Position numbers and translations under genes: made by a program
DNA from: Gracilaria gracilis
Lineage: Eukaryota > Rhodophyta > Florideophyceae > Gracilariales > Gracilariaceae
Direction: 5' to 3'
Length of the DNA stretch: 64,000 nucleotides
NCBI GenBank assembly: GCA_030374805.1
Contig: JARGSG010000019.1
Span: 1-64,000, forward strand
Part shown: positions 33,634 to 45,412 of the stretch, piece after piece
Layout: the number at the start of each line of letters is the position of its first letter
How positions within the stretch are numbered: the first letter of the stretch is position 1
Notes under the pieces: generated by a model
Told to the model about the DNA's origin: nothing
What the model saw: the letters and a program-made list of their open reading frames with translations, nothing else
Database searches by the model: none

Positions 33634-34975
33634 TTATCGTCTTGGTTTAGCAAAAAATAGTCATTAGGCGAACTATAAATCATAAAGCAATCCATGTCAC
33701 ATAACTTAGCGACAAAATTGCGAAAAAGACCAAACCAAGCCCTATCGTTGAACCCTGCACGATTGTACACAGTATTCAAGCGACTCAAAGAGCCTGTGAC
33801 ACCCTTTTTGTCCAAGGTTCCGGAGATCGCAAGCCTTACATACTTTCCCGCAGGCCGCCTACGTGAGAAATGGGCAAAAAAGCACTTCGTCTCATTTTGG
33901 GAACGGCTTGCTTCTTCGTTGGGACTTTTAACTACGGTGAATTTCTCGTAGTAAAAATTGAAAGCGAAATGTTCTGAGTAACAGAGTAGCTGAAGTGCGT
34001 TGTTGGATCTCGTCTTTCCCAGCATGAGCATATTTTTGTTTGCAAAGAAATGTTTGAAATAAGAAAGCGGTTTGCAGTCAAACACTTTGTTTGTAGTGTT
34101 CGGCGATTGTGCGGTTTAAGACGATGCCATGTTAACACTATCACTTTCGAAGAAATTGGGCAAACCAGAAGATGACGAAAAGGTAGATGAGTTTTTCCTC
34201 AAGATTACTATGAGAGCTCCTTTTTCTGCTGGGGCGAGCTACCCGCTTCTCTCCTTCGTGCTTCGTTCTTCCTTGCGCCACTTTGGCAGTCAGCGCGGAA
34301 ATATTTTGTAATATCAGCCACGTGTGGTGCGTATTACACCATACGTGGCTCACACTAGACATAAGAAGAGCCAACCAGATGTCGAGGAAATACCTCAAAC
34401 AAAATGGTTCATGACATAGTTGTGGAACAACTTGTACGCGTGGGGCTGGGTGCTTCAATAAAAAGTTGCAATCCACACTTTCTTATGTCTATCCTACTAG
34501 ACATAAAATAAATTGACACTTGGAAAACTACCTTCCTCGGCAGGGCATTGTGATGTATAGGACTAATGTGGTGCACTGACCCCCTGTAGGTGCATCCAAT
34601 CTTTGTAGGTCCTAATAGACGCCAACCTAACAGACCAACACTTCCCCGGCTTTGCAGCACCTTACCCTACACCTCCCTAAGAATTCAGCGCCATCACAGG
34701 AGCTTCCTCGTCTGCAAATTCCGTACAACGATCGACAAGTAAGGTAAATATCTTTATATCAATAAATCTATCACATATTGTCTATAACAGTACGCTACGC
34801 CCTCAAAACCGCTCACCGCTAGAAAAACCCTCGTCCCTAACATTCGGTACCCCGCAGGCTAGACCAAAGGCTTCAAAACGTCATGGTAACCAGTTTCATG
34901 CGAAGTTTGAATCTTCGTTAAAAACGAAGAGAACTGGCAGAACAGAAAACTCGAAATAACCGACAACGCGCTCTG
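33634..34975. other. No gene recognised; possible short inverted-repeat element
   Basis: The 5' end of Gypsy B may lie at 33.6-34.1 kb, but no LTR could be paired. At 34352-34492 the motif TAGACATAAGAA recurs inverted (TTCTTATGTCTA) about 125 bases away, and a further CTACTAGACAT follows, which could be a small MITE or the left end of the pogo element. No protein-like sequence seen. Confidence 0.3.
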
Positions 34976-36715
34976 GTGCCTTTGAGAGACCACCATTCAT
35001 ATCGTGCGATTCAAAGAGCAACTAACTTGTCTATGGGAACCATAGGCAGGCTAAAGAAAACGATGGAGCTTGCGAACAAAGAGAATATTCCCTATAATGA
35101 ATCCGAGAATGATCTCAAGCGTGGCAGAAAACCCGTGCTCACATTTATGGAGGAAAGAGCAATCGTTGCCAGGCTGAAGGTCTGCAAAAGCCACGGCTTT
35201 GCTATATCACGTGAAGCACTAAAGTCAGTTGCGGCAGAAATTGCCAACGATGGACGAGAAGGATGCTCAAATGGATTACCATGCGACGACTGGGTCCGCG
35301 GGTTTAGAGCGCGCCATCGCGACGTTACGTTCCGTAAAATAGAGTCACGACAGGGAGCAACGATAGCGGCTGGCAATCCAGAACATATGAAGACGTTAGT
35401 ACAGGCGTTGAAGCATTGCGAAAAGCAAAACCCGGGTATCTTGAATGTTGCTTCATGCATCTGGAATATGGATGAAACAACCGTTACAATAAACATGACC
35501 GAAACGGAGAAAGGCTTTGTTTCTACCGACACCAATCATGGTGGACAAAAAATGATCTGCGACTCCATGGGAAGACACCTAACTGCTGTTGTGATTGCTT
35601 CAGCAGCCGGCGACGTATTACCTCTTTTCTTCATATTTGCCGGATCAAACAATATGGATCGTTGGTACAAACCTCTTCCTGCCTCTGAGTTCAAAGATGT
35701 GGTTGTTGTTCCACATTGGCTCGCATGCCAAGATTGGTTTCCTAATGATGATTTCGTCACATGCAGTAACAATGGATCCATGACGCAAGAGCTCATACCA
35801 ATGGTAGTAGAGCATATTAAGAAACATACACCGAAACGTTCGCAGGACGGGAAGCTGGTACTCCTCGTGGATGGGCACAAGTCGAGAAATGGTCATGTTT
35901 GGCTGTTAATGCCCAAAGAGGCCAACATTGAGGTCATTCCAACACCTGCCAATACCTCACACTTCTTACAAGCTTGCGACCAGTCCATTGACAAGCAATA
36001 CAAAGCTGCAATTCGTGCGACGTATCACACATTGGGAAAGATGTCGTTCTTGGATTTCGGAGACATGCCCACAAAGATAAAGCTCGGTACTGCCGGGTTT
36101 CGGGCTCTGACAGGGGATGTGGTACGCAATTCTTTCGATGCCGTAGGCTTATGGCCAATTGATTTTCGCTTCCTTGATTGGGCAGAAGAGAAATGGAGTG
36201 GAGTCAAATCCCCAGAGAGTGAAGCAGAGCGCCGCTCCGTTCGCTTAGAGCTCCACAAGCAGTGGAAAAGGATGAGGCCGGTTTTTTGGCAGCGCCGAGA
36301 CATTTCGTTCAAGATTGATCGCCTTGAAAATATCATCACGGCTGGGAACAGCAGAGTTCGGTACATCCTTGAGAAACGCACACCAACGAAAGTCGAAGTT
36401 TGGAAAACCCCTTCTGACTATCACGACAGAAACACTCTATCGCGTGGTGCTCCAGCTTTATATATTACCCATGGTCAGCTCATTCTAAAACAGAGAGAAG
36501 CCCAAGAAGCTGCCCGAATTGAGAAGGAACGGAAAGAGAAGAATAAAGAAGAAGTAGCTCTGAAGAGAGTCCAAACTGCGGAGAAGGGGAGCCAGAGATT
36601 GGAGGAAATTCAAGTGAAAAAACGGAAGACCGCCGAAGAGAAACAGCAGAAATTATTTGAAAGGAGTTTGAAGAGGCAGAGAGTCAAAGAGGAGAAGGCT
36701 CTTAGAAACATTTAA
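34976..36715 (+). CDS. Pogo-like transposase (Tc1/mariner superfamily), uninterrupted, 579 residues
   Basis: A continuous frame. N-terminal helix-turn-helix region at ~5-40; CENP-B-type DNA-binding region at ~45-150 (RGRKPVLTFMEERAIVARL, CDDWVRGFRARH); DDE_1 catalytic core at ~160-345 with candidate acidic residues Asp166 (WNMDETTV), Asp299 (LLVDGHKSRN) and Asp335 (LQACDQSIDK), a DD(36)D pattern; and a highly charged coiled coil at ~500-579. Length and order fit pogo/Tigger transposases. The first ATG in frame is chosen, and the start could lie slightly upstream. It is the only large gene in the window without any disruption, so it may be recently active or retained. Flanking inverted repeats were not firmly identified. 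Confidence 0.75.
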   Translation: MPLRDHHSYRAIQRATNLSMGTIGRLKKTMELANKENIPYNESENDLKRGRKPVLTFMEERAIVARLKVCKSHGFAISREALKSVAAEIANDGREGCSNGLPCDDWVRGFRARHRDVTFRKIESRQGATIAAGNPEHMKTLVQALKHCEKQNPGILNVASCIWNMDETTVTINMTETEKGFVSTDTNHGGQKMICDSMGRHLTAVVIASAAGDVLPLFFIFAGSNNMDRWYKPLPASEFKDVVVVPHWLACQDWFPNDDFVTCSNNGSMTQELIPMVVEHIKKHTPKRSQDGKLVLLVDGHKSRNGHVWLLMPKEANIEVIPTPANTSHFLQACDQSIDKQYKAAIRATYHTLGKMSFLDFGDMPTKIKLGTAGFRALTGDVVRNSFDAVGLWPIDFRFLDWAEEKWSGVKSPESEAERRSVRLELHKQWKRMRPVFWQRRDISFKIDRLENIITAGNSRVRYILEKRTPTKVEVWKTPSDYHDRNTLSRGAPALYITHGQLILKQREAQEAARIEKERKEKNKEEVALKRVQTAEKGSQRLEEIQVKKRKTAEEKQQKLFERSLKRQRVKEEKALRNI

Positions 36716-37978
36716 GTGCGAACATATCATGAGGGATGTCAAAAGAAGTCTCTAATATCGAACAAGTACGGCGTGAAGGGCATGGGTACTGCGCTGTCGC
36801 CATTAGGCGAGCAGAACTCGAACAGGTCGAAAAGCAAAGAAAAAGCAACACCATTGTCTCATGTGGAAGTTGATGTTGAGATTTGCAAAGAGAATGTATA
36901 CTCTGTCGAACACTTTGAAGGAAGCGTGAGAGTTCCTGGAGTTGGTGAAACCTCCGACGGGAGCAAAAAAGAAAAGATAATCAAGAGACAAGGCAGTAGC
37001 GGGAGCGGTGGCGGCAATGACCAGGTTGCTGCACGAACGCTTCTTCGGCTTCATGAGGTCGAAGAAAATGAAAATAAGTGAACGGATGACTGCTGGTGCT
37101 GCTGATTCTGCAGCTGCTGCTTGTGGTGCAGGGTGGACGGCGGTAACGAGGCGAGTGATTTGTGGGTGCGCTTGTGGGCCTTGAAAAACATCGATGCGGC
37201 TGAGAGCGCCATGCGAAAGGTGCAGCTTGTAGCGTTTGGAAGAGGTGCAGGTTGGGAAGGGAGCGAATTGTTAGTGGAGCCTGAACACCTTATGCGGGAC
37301 GTAGCCCGCAAACAAGACAACCAGCTGCGTGAAAGAGGATGCGCACAAAGGAAATATGCACACTTGCGATTGTATGAGTGGTAATGTCGACATGAGAGTG
37401 GGCGGGATGAGCGGCAGCAAAGACGGCGCGCAAAATGATGCAAAGTGCAGGTCCGGCGCAAGAATTCCAAAGAAGGAGGCACTTTAATGCGAAAAGTTGG
37501 TGAGAAAGTGAAAGACGTCAACTTTGGGGACGTCGTGCGCTGGGTGAGCCAGGGTGGCGGCAGCGGTGGCTATGGCATGACGTTGTGAGCGCATTTGGGG
37601 CAGGTAAAAGAAGACGTCCGAAGGAGGAGTGGCGCCGGTGGCGTTGGCTGGGAAAGAATGATGGTGCACCAAATTGACCATTATTTTAATGAAATCGTTT
37701 GGATGGAAGACAGCGGGCGCGAATCGGCGCCGTCGTCGCTGGCGCCCTGCGTTCCACTCAGAACTCTCCCTGGAATCGGAAGCGCCCGAACGGCTTTCAC
37801 TGGGCTAGATTTGCTATTAAAATAAAGGTTAGAAGCTTTCTGTGTTTTTCTGTGGAAGAAAAGACTGCACCACAATGCCCTGCCGAAGAAGGTAGATGCC
37901 AAAGGCTGTAGTGTCATACGGTGTTTTACCCAATCATATTGACACCTAATGTCTAGTGTACAGTATTAAGATAAGACA
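36716..37978. other. Pogo element 3' region; no gene recognised
   Basis: The transposase frame stays open for 121 codons beyond its TAA (Lys/Ser-rich, to 37081), which is probably chance or a former C-terminal extension. ORFs on either strand at 37.05-37.9 kb have no recognisable motifs. Near 37935-37965 the reverse complement CACTAGACATTAGGTGTCAA resembles motifs at 34.35-34.52 kb, a weak candidate for the pogo element's inverted end. Confidence 0.35.
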
Positions 37979-38299
37979 TAAGGGCGTCTTCACCGGTGTA
38001 CCGCACTAACACCATACCGCTTTAACGTGTACAACACGTGAAGAGATTTCAGTGGTGTCCGCTATACCTCTATACACTTCCATTAGGGTGCTCGCATTCA
38101 TCTCCAGCGGAAGAAGCTCTATCCAGCTGCTAACCCCCATTAACGACAGCGACTTGAATTGTAGACTGTCCTGACACCCAGATGAATATCAAAATGTAGC
38201 TACCTTTCATTCTACTCAAACGGAAGCACACAGACCTAATGAGTTCCTCATCTGGCAAACATGGATCTACAAGACTGAAATTTTCCTTCGACTCAGTTC

Positions 38300-38369
38300 A
38301 TGATTCATAGCGCTGTTAGCATAACCACAATCACATATGCTCTTTTAGCAATTCAAAAAAGAGGGCGTA
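38300..38369 (+). pseudogene. Harbinger transposase, N-terminal piece before the insertion
   Basis: ATG at 38300 opens MIHSAVSITTITYALLAIQK and ends RGR plus one base at 38369. Joined across the TA duplication to 54571 it continues in frame as RRQLRERKHGG. A hydrophobic start followed by an arginine cluster is typical of HARBI1-like N-termini. Confidence 0.7.
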
Positions 38370-38600
38370 CGTCGGTGTTATCGGAATGCTAGTTTGGCGG
38401 TCAAAAATGACCGATTTAAAACGAACGAAAAACCGCTGAATTTATCCAAATTTGGAAGTGTTAATTTCCCAAAATATTTCCACCTTTCCACTCGTGCTAG
38501 TTTTTTTCGAAAGAATTATTCCAAATTGTTTTCATCTTTGCTTGTTTGGATGAAAGGGAAACTCATACTTCTTTCGTTTATGGTAGTTTCGCAGCACAGT
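38370..38600. repeat. Left terminal inverted repeat and subterminal repeats
   Basis: Terminal repeat at 38370-38396, then AT-rich DNA with GCTAGT at about 38388 and 38495 and a GCTTGT variant near 38540. Nearly the same sequence ends the left copy at 6640-6870. Confidence 0.7.
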
Positions 38601-38913
38601 GTAAGTGTGTTAGTGTCACCTACGTTCATGTATACGGGGGCGAATAGCAAGATAGACACTTAGATAGAAACTTAAATAGCTGTTTATCGAATAGGAATAG
38701 GAGTATACAAATAGATCGAATACTTTTTCAGTTTGTAGAGATCGGTTCACTAGTCAACACCTTTCACATCAGGCATTCGTATACTAAATATATGAAACGT
38801 CTTCGAATCACGTGCAATCATCCCCACCACTCTGTCCCACCATCCGTGCGCCATATTACGCTCCCCGCTATGTACCCCCAATCCTCTCCAACACTCCTCC
38901 AACCTTCCCCGCC

Positions 38914-41900
38914 ATGCCCAACTGCTGCTTTGAAGGCTGCTTCTTCTTCGCCCGCACCATTCCCGCCATCCAAAGGCACCAGAAGAGATGCCCCAATCGC
39001 CTCAACCCAAACAAGCGTTTCCTCTCCCCAGGCGGAGGCCTCCCGCACTTCCCCTCACGCATCAAGCGTCACAAGTCTACGCCCCACCTCCATACACCTC
39101 CCCCTCCCACAAACCGCCCTTCCGACAACGTCCCCATCGCAGACGACGACTCCTGCCACCACCAGAAACTCTCCCTCTCCCTCCGCACCCAGGACGCCTA
39201 CCACATCGCCACCACCCCCGTCTGCTCCATCTCCGCCTCCCCTCCTCCCCCTCCTCCGCCTTCCTTCCGCCTCCTCGACAACCCCCACTCGAACGCATGG
39301 TCCTCTACATCTCTTCCATCTCCTCCTCCCTCGGCCTCCGAAAGGCTTACAAACTCATCTCCCTCCTCCACGACCCCGCCTTCTCCAAATCCGCCTTCCA
39401 CAACGCCGTCTCTTCCGCCACCCAGTGTCTCAAACTTCAAACAGACCTCTTCCAACACCGAGTCAGCAACATGAGCTTTGCTGTCACCACCCTCTCCGAC
39501 CCACAGCAGCTCTTCTCCACCACCATATTCCTAAAGGACCCCATCCAGGTCCTCAAACAACAACTCGCCCTCGCACACTTCCCAAACACCTTCTTCCACC
39601 CCGTCTCCCACACAACCCCTTCCAGCTCTCCCGCTTTCGCCCACCTTATGGCCTTCAACCTCGGAAAAGAAGCAGTACCCGCCCTCAAAGTTGCACTCAT
39701 GCACTCCTCCAACGACTCCTGCATCAGGCACACCCCCAACTCTACCGGTATCGACTCCTTCATCGGCTTGGTCTAAATCTACTCCGGCAAGTCCTCCACC
39801 TCGCTCAAATCTTCTTCCATCCCCTCCTACCCCCTTCACATCACCCTTCTCAACTTCTCCGATACCTTCCGTCGCAAGTGAATCACCGAACACCTCACCC
39901 TTCTCGGATACTTGCCAACCTCCTTCCTCCCAACCAATCTTTCTCAAGACCACGACTCCATCTCTCAAACCTCCTCTCACATCCTCCGCCACACCAAAAT
40001 GGAACTCATTCAGCTCGCCATCTCCAACCTCCTCGGCCCCCTCCTCTCCTCCGGTCTCAACGGCTTCCCCTTTTGTGACGCCCATGACGTCCTCCGCCAC
40101 TGTCACCCAATCATCGCCAGCTACTGCGCCGACATCCCCGAAGCAAAAGACATTCTCGCCATCTCCCACGGAACCCGCCCCCGACACTCTTGTCATAGAT
40201 GCACCTTCTCCCGCACAGACCTCCCCCTACACATTCAATGCACGCAAATCACACTCCACTCTCCTCCAACAATCATAAGACGCTCTTCTTGCTCGTAAGC
40301 CCAGAATCTCCCGAAACACAAAGGAAAAAGCCCTTGAAGCCTTCCACTCTCTCTCCCTCGCAAAGTACTCCTCCCTCTTCGAATCATAACCTCTTCTCAA
40401 CATCACCCCAATTCTCTCCCCCTACAACATCTTCTCCTTCGAACCACTCCAAAACTTCCACTTCGGCGTCTTCAAGCTCATCAAGCTCGCCGCCATCGAG
40501 AGACTCCGCTCAGAAGCACTCTTCACCACCCCCCGTTCCTCCAAGTCCCGTCGCCCCTTCAACTTCGTCCGCACTTCCATTCTCAAACATTCAAACACCA
40601 TCCGCTCCGCCATCGAAAAGCACTCTCCCGCAAACGAACTCCACATCGACTTCTCTACTACCGCCAACGGTCAAACTCTCAACGGTTTCTTCACTACCGT
40701 CGGCTTGCGTGGTATGCTCGAAGCAAAAAACTACCGCGGACTCGACATGGTCTTCCCCTTTATCGGCGCCTTCTTCGGCCGATGCTGTGACGAAGTTGAT
40801 TCAGCTCCCATCACTTTAATCTTCTCCAAGTACTCAGACCTCCGCCTCGCCTCCATGCGATACAACACCTTCACCGAATGGACCGACGCCCGCCTCACCG
40901 ACCTCCACAACCAAATCCGCGCCTTCAAACGCACAGTCGTACTCGTCCTCGGCACCCACCACACTTTCAGCCTAGGGACCCTCAAGTTCCACCTCCTCGA
41001 CCACATTGCCGGGACATTCGCCGCTTCGGAGGCCTCCACTTCAATGATGCCGGCATATTCGAGAACGCCCACACCCTCTTCAAGTCCCACTACTCGAAAA
41101 CCTCAAAGCGCAGGTCCACCGCACAACAAGAAACCATTCGTGCCATCCACCGCTCCAACGCCATCAAGGACTGGAATCCCGTCTCCACAAACCCTTCCAT
41201 AACCTCCTCCTCCCCTGGCCTCGCTTCCCTCCTCCAATCTCGAGAACTAGGTTTCGTCCGTGATGGCAAATACATCTCCTTCGCTGACCTAATCACTGCC
41301 CACAAATCCATTCGCTCCAATCCTCACCTCCCTCACAAATCTCTTCAAGACCTCTTCCCCCCCGATACCCTATCCATTCTTGCACAATTCGGAAGAGACG
41401 CCCTCCTATCCTTCATCACCCTCTCTCTCGAAGTCCTACAACTCACTGACAACTCCCCCGCCCTCCGTCAGGCTCGACTCACCATAGTCAACTCCGCTTA
41501 CGTCGTCGGCGGTTACATCCCAACACTCGACAAATACATCACAGAACGAAACGAGCTCACCCTCCAGGATCCTCCTGTCCCCATAATTCAACAAATATTT
41601 GCCACCCCCTCCTTCGGTCCATCCAAGTCCCCAAAGTTCTCCCACGTTCTAGTCGCCGGCTCCACCTCCCCCCTCCACGTCCATCGTCTGGATCTGCAAA
41701 CTCATCTCTCTTCTTTGTTTCGCCCTTCCTTCTTCAACTTCTTCTCCAAAGGAGTTCGACTTCGTCCAGTTCATGGAACTCGTCCCACCCAGCAAAGACG
41801 TCGATCTCACCCTCAACTGCGTTTGCGTCCGATGGGCAACAGACGACGGACATAACCACACCATCCACCCAGTTCCCATCTCTACCCACTCCACTTGCGA

Positions 41901-42084
41901 TAACGTTTCCCCTTGGTATGGACTCATCCCCTCTTCCTCCATCCTCGGCTTCGTTCATGTTCTCCGCCAGAACTACCACGCTCCTCCCTTCACTTCTCGT
42001 CTACACTGGCGCTTTCACCGTTTCTATCTCAATCGGTTCTATCCAGACCCCACCGCCAAGCCGCATTTCCCATCCAACACGTAG
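38914..42084 (+). pseudogene. Plavaka-like transposase, right copy, broken
   Basis: C2HC finger at residues ~4-27 (CCFEGC...HQKRC), Pro/Ser-rich linker, then MVLYISS...KLISLLHD, a LHITLLNFSDTFRRK-type block, PIIASYCADIP with SCHRCTF, HFGVFKLIKLAAIERL, the TLKFHLLDHI...RRFGGLHFNDAGIF...HTLFKSHYSK block, and a C-terminal region ending PHFPSNT. The order matches Plavaka proteins of fungi. Disruptions include a frame change near 39280, TAA at 39774 (same codon as in the left copy), TGA near 39880 (Cys in the left copy), and frame changes near 40250, 41000 and 41760. It converges with X, 160 bases apart. Confidence 0.65.
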
Positions 42085-42243
42085 CCTCTATTCCCTCTTA
42101 GCTTCAGCTTCATAGAAATTTCAACCCGCTTCCTCTCAATTGGAAGGAGTGAAGATACGCATGACATAAGAAAGAAGAAGCATCTCTTCCCCATCCCACA
42201 CATACATCCGCCCCTTCCCCCCTCACTGCACCTCACCCTACCA

Positions 42244-43719
42244 TTAGTAGCCCGCCTCTTCCCTACCATAAACACCTGTCCCTTCCCTGCGTTCCACCCG
42301 GTGTGCCACCAACCGCCCGAAACTCGCGTCCTCCGGTCGACAGGCCACTATGTAACAATCAAGAACTGCACCTAGTCTCCGTGTTAGTTTTGCCATAAAA
42401 TAGTCCTCCCTCATTGCTAGGTATATCTTCTCCTTCGATGGTACCGACAGCTTAACTGCCGCAGTTCCCCCAGAGTTTCCCGACACACACCTCGGATCTC
42501 CATCCACAAACCCATCGTTCTCAAACTCCTCGGCATGCTCCTCCTGTAGCGATTGCCAGGCTACCGCCAGTATTCCTTCAACAGCCCGAGGTAGATAATT
42601 CCCATACAAAGTAGAGAACAAAAGCTGTCTTTGCCCTCCACGTCCCACAACCTCGTTCATAGTTTTCACCACACAGGCAATCCAGGCGTGAAGTCTCGCA
42701 AGGTGCATCACTAACCCATCCACGTACTGCCACTCACCGTTACTTTGCCTCTCCACTGCGTATCCCATAGACTCCTCCAACACTGCCATCGTCATCCCAT
42801 TCTTGAGTTATATATCTTCATCATCAACCTCCCATGGTGGCCCAACCGCACGAGACCCGGGATACGCAAGGTCTTCGAACCGCCTCGTTCTCCACGCACA
42901 CAACTCATTCCCCCCACCCTCCTCCCTTCCCATCAGCTTCTCGCGCGCGTCCCACACCTGCTGCTTTAGCTCTCCCCATAGCTCAGTCTCCTCAGTAAGC
43001 TTCGCACGTTTCGCAATCAAATCATATCCAAGGATTGAGAATAACTTGTCGCGAGCCGCCCGCTTCCGCACCCCAATCACATCGCTTAATGTCTGCTTCA
43101 TCCGCTGCCTCAGACACTTGTCCACATTCACATTATCTACACACTCCTGTTTCCTTCCCGCTTCTCGTATCGTCTCCTAAGTATCTCCCATTATTTCTGT
43201 CTCCACCACATACTTCAACGGCACATCACTTCCTCTTTCCGTTGATGGCATATACGCCCTCATCTCATATGCTACTTGATACGGGAACCGAGGTACCATC
43301 TCCTTCTCCCCAACCACAAATAGGCTGCCCCCCCTCGTTTCTTCCACCGTCTCACTCCTGTTCTTCCAGCTCCTACCAACGTTTTCCGTGTCAAAAAAGA
43401 GTTCTGACGCCTCCAACTTCGCATAGTGGAGAATCGTATCATATACAGCCCTTGCAAATCCGTAAAAACATTCTGACACCTCTATTTCATGTTTTCGACG
43501 CCCCTTCACTCCTTTCCTACACCCCCTTCGCTTCCTACCCTCCACAGCCTCCTTTAAACTTTCAATCAAAACATATTGCTGCTTCAGCTCCTCCCTCACC
43601 CGTTCCCATTCTTTCTGCGTGAGCTTCAAACTCACCATCATGGTATAGTGATCCTCCTTCATATTTCCCAGCTTCCCTTTCAACGAATTCATCCTATCAA
43701 CCAGTGCAGAACTTGACAA
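42244..43719 (-). pseudogene. Accessory protein X, right copy (coiled-coil), two stops
   Basis: One frame of ~490 codons from about 43719 (first in-frame ATG about 43692) to TAA at 42244. Only two stops break it: TAG at 43177-43179 in EIMGDT*ETIREAG (Trp in the left copy) and a stop near 42806 in DDEDI*LKNG (Tyr in the left copy). The N-terminal third looks like a coiled coil (LTQKEWERVREELKQQYVLIESL). The middle is helical and basic (LSDVIGVRKRAARDKLFSIL), and the C-terminal third contains LLFSTLYGNYLPRAVEGIL and YFMAKLTRRLGAVLDCYIVACRPED. No family recognised. The two copies' stops fall at different codons, so the common ancestor was intact and the gene was probably functional in the element. 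Confidence 0.55.
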
Positions 43720-43735
43720 AACGCGTTAGGTCTCT

Positions 43736-44926
43736 TCATCTTCTTCTGCTTATTCCTGTAGTTCCCATTTCCTTTGCTCCGTTCCTCTCTCCACGATCCC
43801 CAGAATCGTCGACTCCTGCTTCATGCACATCGTCCTTAATCCCAACGGCATTATGCCTCACACGTATTCCTTCAGGCGTTCGTACCGCGGTTTCCACCAA
43901 GTTCCCTCCAGTTCTATGCCTATTTCCGAAAACGACATCTTCTCCTTCGAATACCCTTCCATCCACTGGTATATTGTATTTCACATTCTCAATCACTGAT
44001 CCAACACTGATACGTCCTACAACTCTCCCGGGCAAATTGTCTCGGAGCCATTCCATCCTCTCCACATTAGCGTGGCTCCCCATTCCATGGCCCACACGCC
44101 CAATTCGCCTCCCACAGTCATCTGCGTTTCCATGCTCCCTCATATGCCCCATACCCCCCACTTCCTCTTCCTTCCGCATCGCAGTATGTCGCGGTCCACC
44201 AGTTCTTTCTCTGCCCACCATTCGATTCCTCCTAACATCAACCACAACTTCCATGCCCTCGTTCCTCGCCTCCTGAACGCCTCCTCCTACTTCTCTTTCG
44301 TGACCCCTCCCCTCCCGAACGCCAACCCCATCCACTATCTCTCTCTTTCCCTCGCATACCACGGCTAACTATCCCACTAGTACTTCTTGCTATCTTCCTT
44401 CCCTCCCCCCCACTGGGACACTCCCTCCCCTTCTCTATGACATCTCCACACTCGCCTTCTTCTACAACTTGCGTGGAGTCATCGCCCCTTCGCCGCTCAC
44501 CTCCATCCCTACCGCCCCGCGCATAATCCCCTGCCTTCCTCCCTTCCCTCCCCTGCTATCTCCTCCTCCATTTCCCATCTCAGGTGGAAGCGGAGTAGCT
44601 TGTGTTACCAAAGCACTTACCGTTCGCTCGGTTCGCTCCGTTTGCTCGGTGCGCTCGGTTTGCTCCAAATGCCGGCCTCGATCACGTCTCCCCGTGTTCT
44701 TCCTACCTTTCCCACGTAATCCGCTTCGAGGAGGCCGCGAACTACGCCCAATGCCGCCCTCGCCATTTTCCACATCGCCGCTTCGAGTCACACGCGTAGT
44801 ACTACCCAGGCCATCATCGCGACCCCGACCTACCACCTCTGCACGCGTTCGCCCTTTTGACGCGCGCCCGCTTACATCCTCCGCATTCGCATTCGCATTC
44901 ACACTTCTCGTTTTACGTTTCCCCAT
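43736..44926 (-). pseudogene. Accessory protein Y, right copy (basic, low-complexity), broken
   Basis: Starts MGKRKTRSVNANANAED; residues ~25-90 are Gly/Arg-rich (GRASKGRTRAEVVGRGRD); a TER/TEQ triplet run follows at ~95-115. A stop comes at 44462-44464, with further stops to about 44370, then the same frame is open again to 43736 (NRHRTGGNLVETAVRTPEG, ending SRRR). It could be two proteins, a spliced gene or one decayed gene. It is 17 bases upstream of X on the same strand. No family recognised; its composition suggests a nucleic-acid-binding tail-like protein (inference). Confidence 0.4.
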
Positions 44927-45412
44927 ATGGAATCGGACGACGACGAAGCGTTAGGCGGTGCGCTCTAGATGTTGTCGCCGCTCGCTGCAAGACGTGTTCG
45001 CCGCTCGACGTGATCGCAGGTCCCCCGTGAAACGCACACCTCCACTCGACGTGTGGTAGAAATATCGCACCGGTTTAGTTTTCGGAATCACTTTCCGAAA
45101 ATTGGGACGGAAATTTCCCTTCCTGTACGAAACCTCGCTGCTAAAAACTGTTACACTTTCACATGATATCACATGTACTCCGTATCTTCTATTCTATGTA
45201 CTTGAACTTCAACCCACTCCCCCGAATCCTATCCCCATTTTGTTCACGTCGCTGGATGATAAAAGTGACGAAACCCACTCACTCGGGGGAGTTCTCGTCC
45301 TCCCCTGTGGAACACGAGAGTTAGAGAGAAAGCGTAATAAAATGTACACAATTCGATTTTACACATACTGCGGTAGACCTTTCGGTTCTATAAGTCATAA
45401 ATCAATTGAGCT
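44927..45412. other. Intergenic, no gene recognised
   Basis: Lies between the 5' end of Y and the 3' end of the methyltransferase-SET gene, both on the minus strand. Promoter of Y/X expected here; no clear TATA box seen. Confidence 0.4.

Noticed and set aside
37051-37521. Minus-strand frame of 156 codons, Ser/Cys/His-rich
   Set aside because: No start context, motif or second copy; composition resembles random open sequence.
38792-40078. Plus-strand frame of 428 codons, Pro/Arg/His/Leu-rich
   Set aside because: Alternative frame over the transposase linker; the finger and core motifs lie in other frames, and its composition is an artefact of C-rich codons.
38914-42084. KDZ (Kyakuja-Dileera-Zisupton) assignment of the transposase, suggested by the association with modification enzymes
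   Set aside because: The core blocks (CADIP...CHRC, LHxFxLGV, IRRFG) fit Plavaka better; the KDZ signatures I know are missing. A profile search would settle it.
1-45165. The 1-6870 and 38370-45165 inverted copies as arms of one giant foldback element
   Set aside because: The right copy has its own second end at 54568 and its own TA duplication inside a Harbinger gene, so the two are independent insertions.
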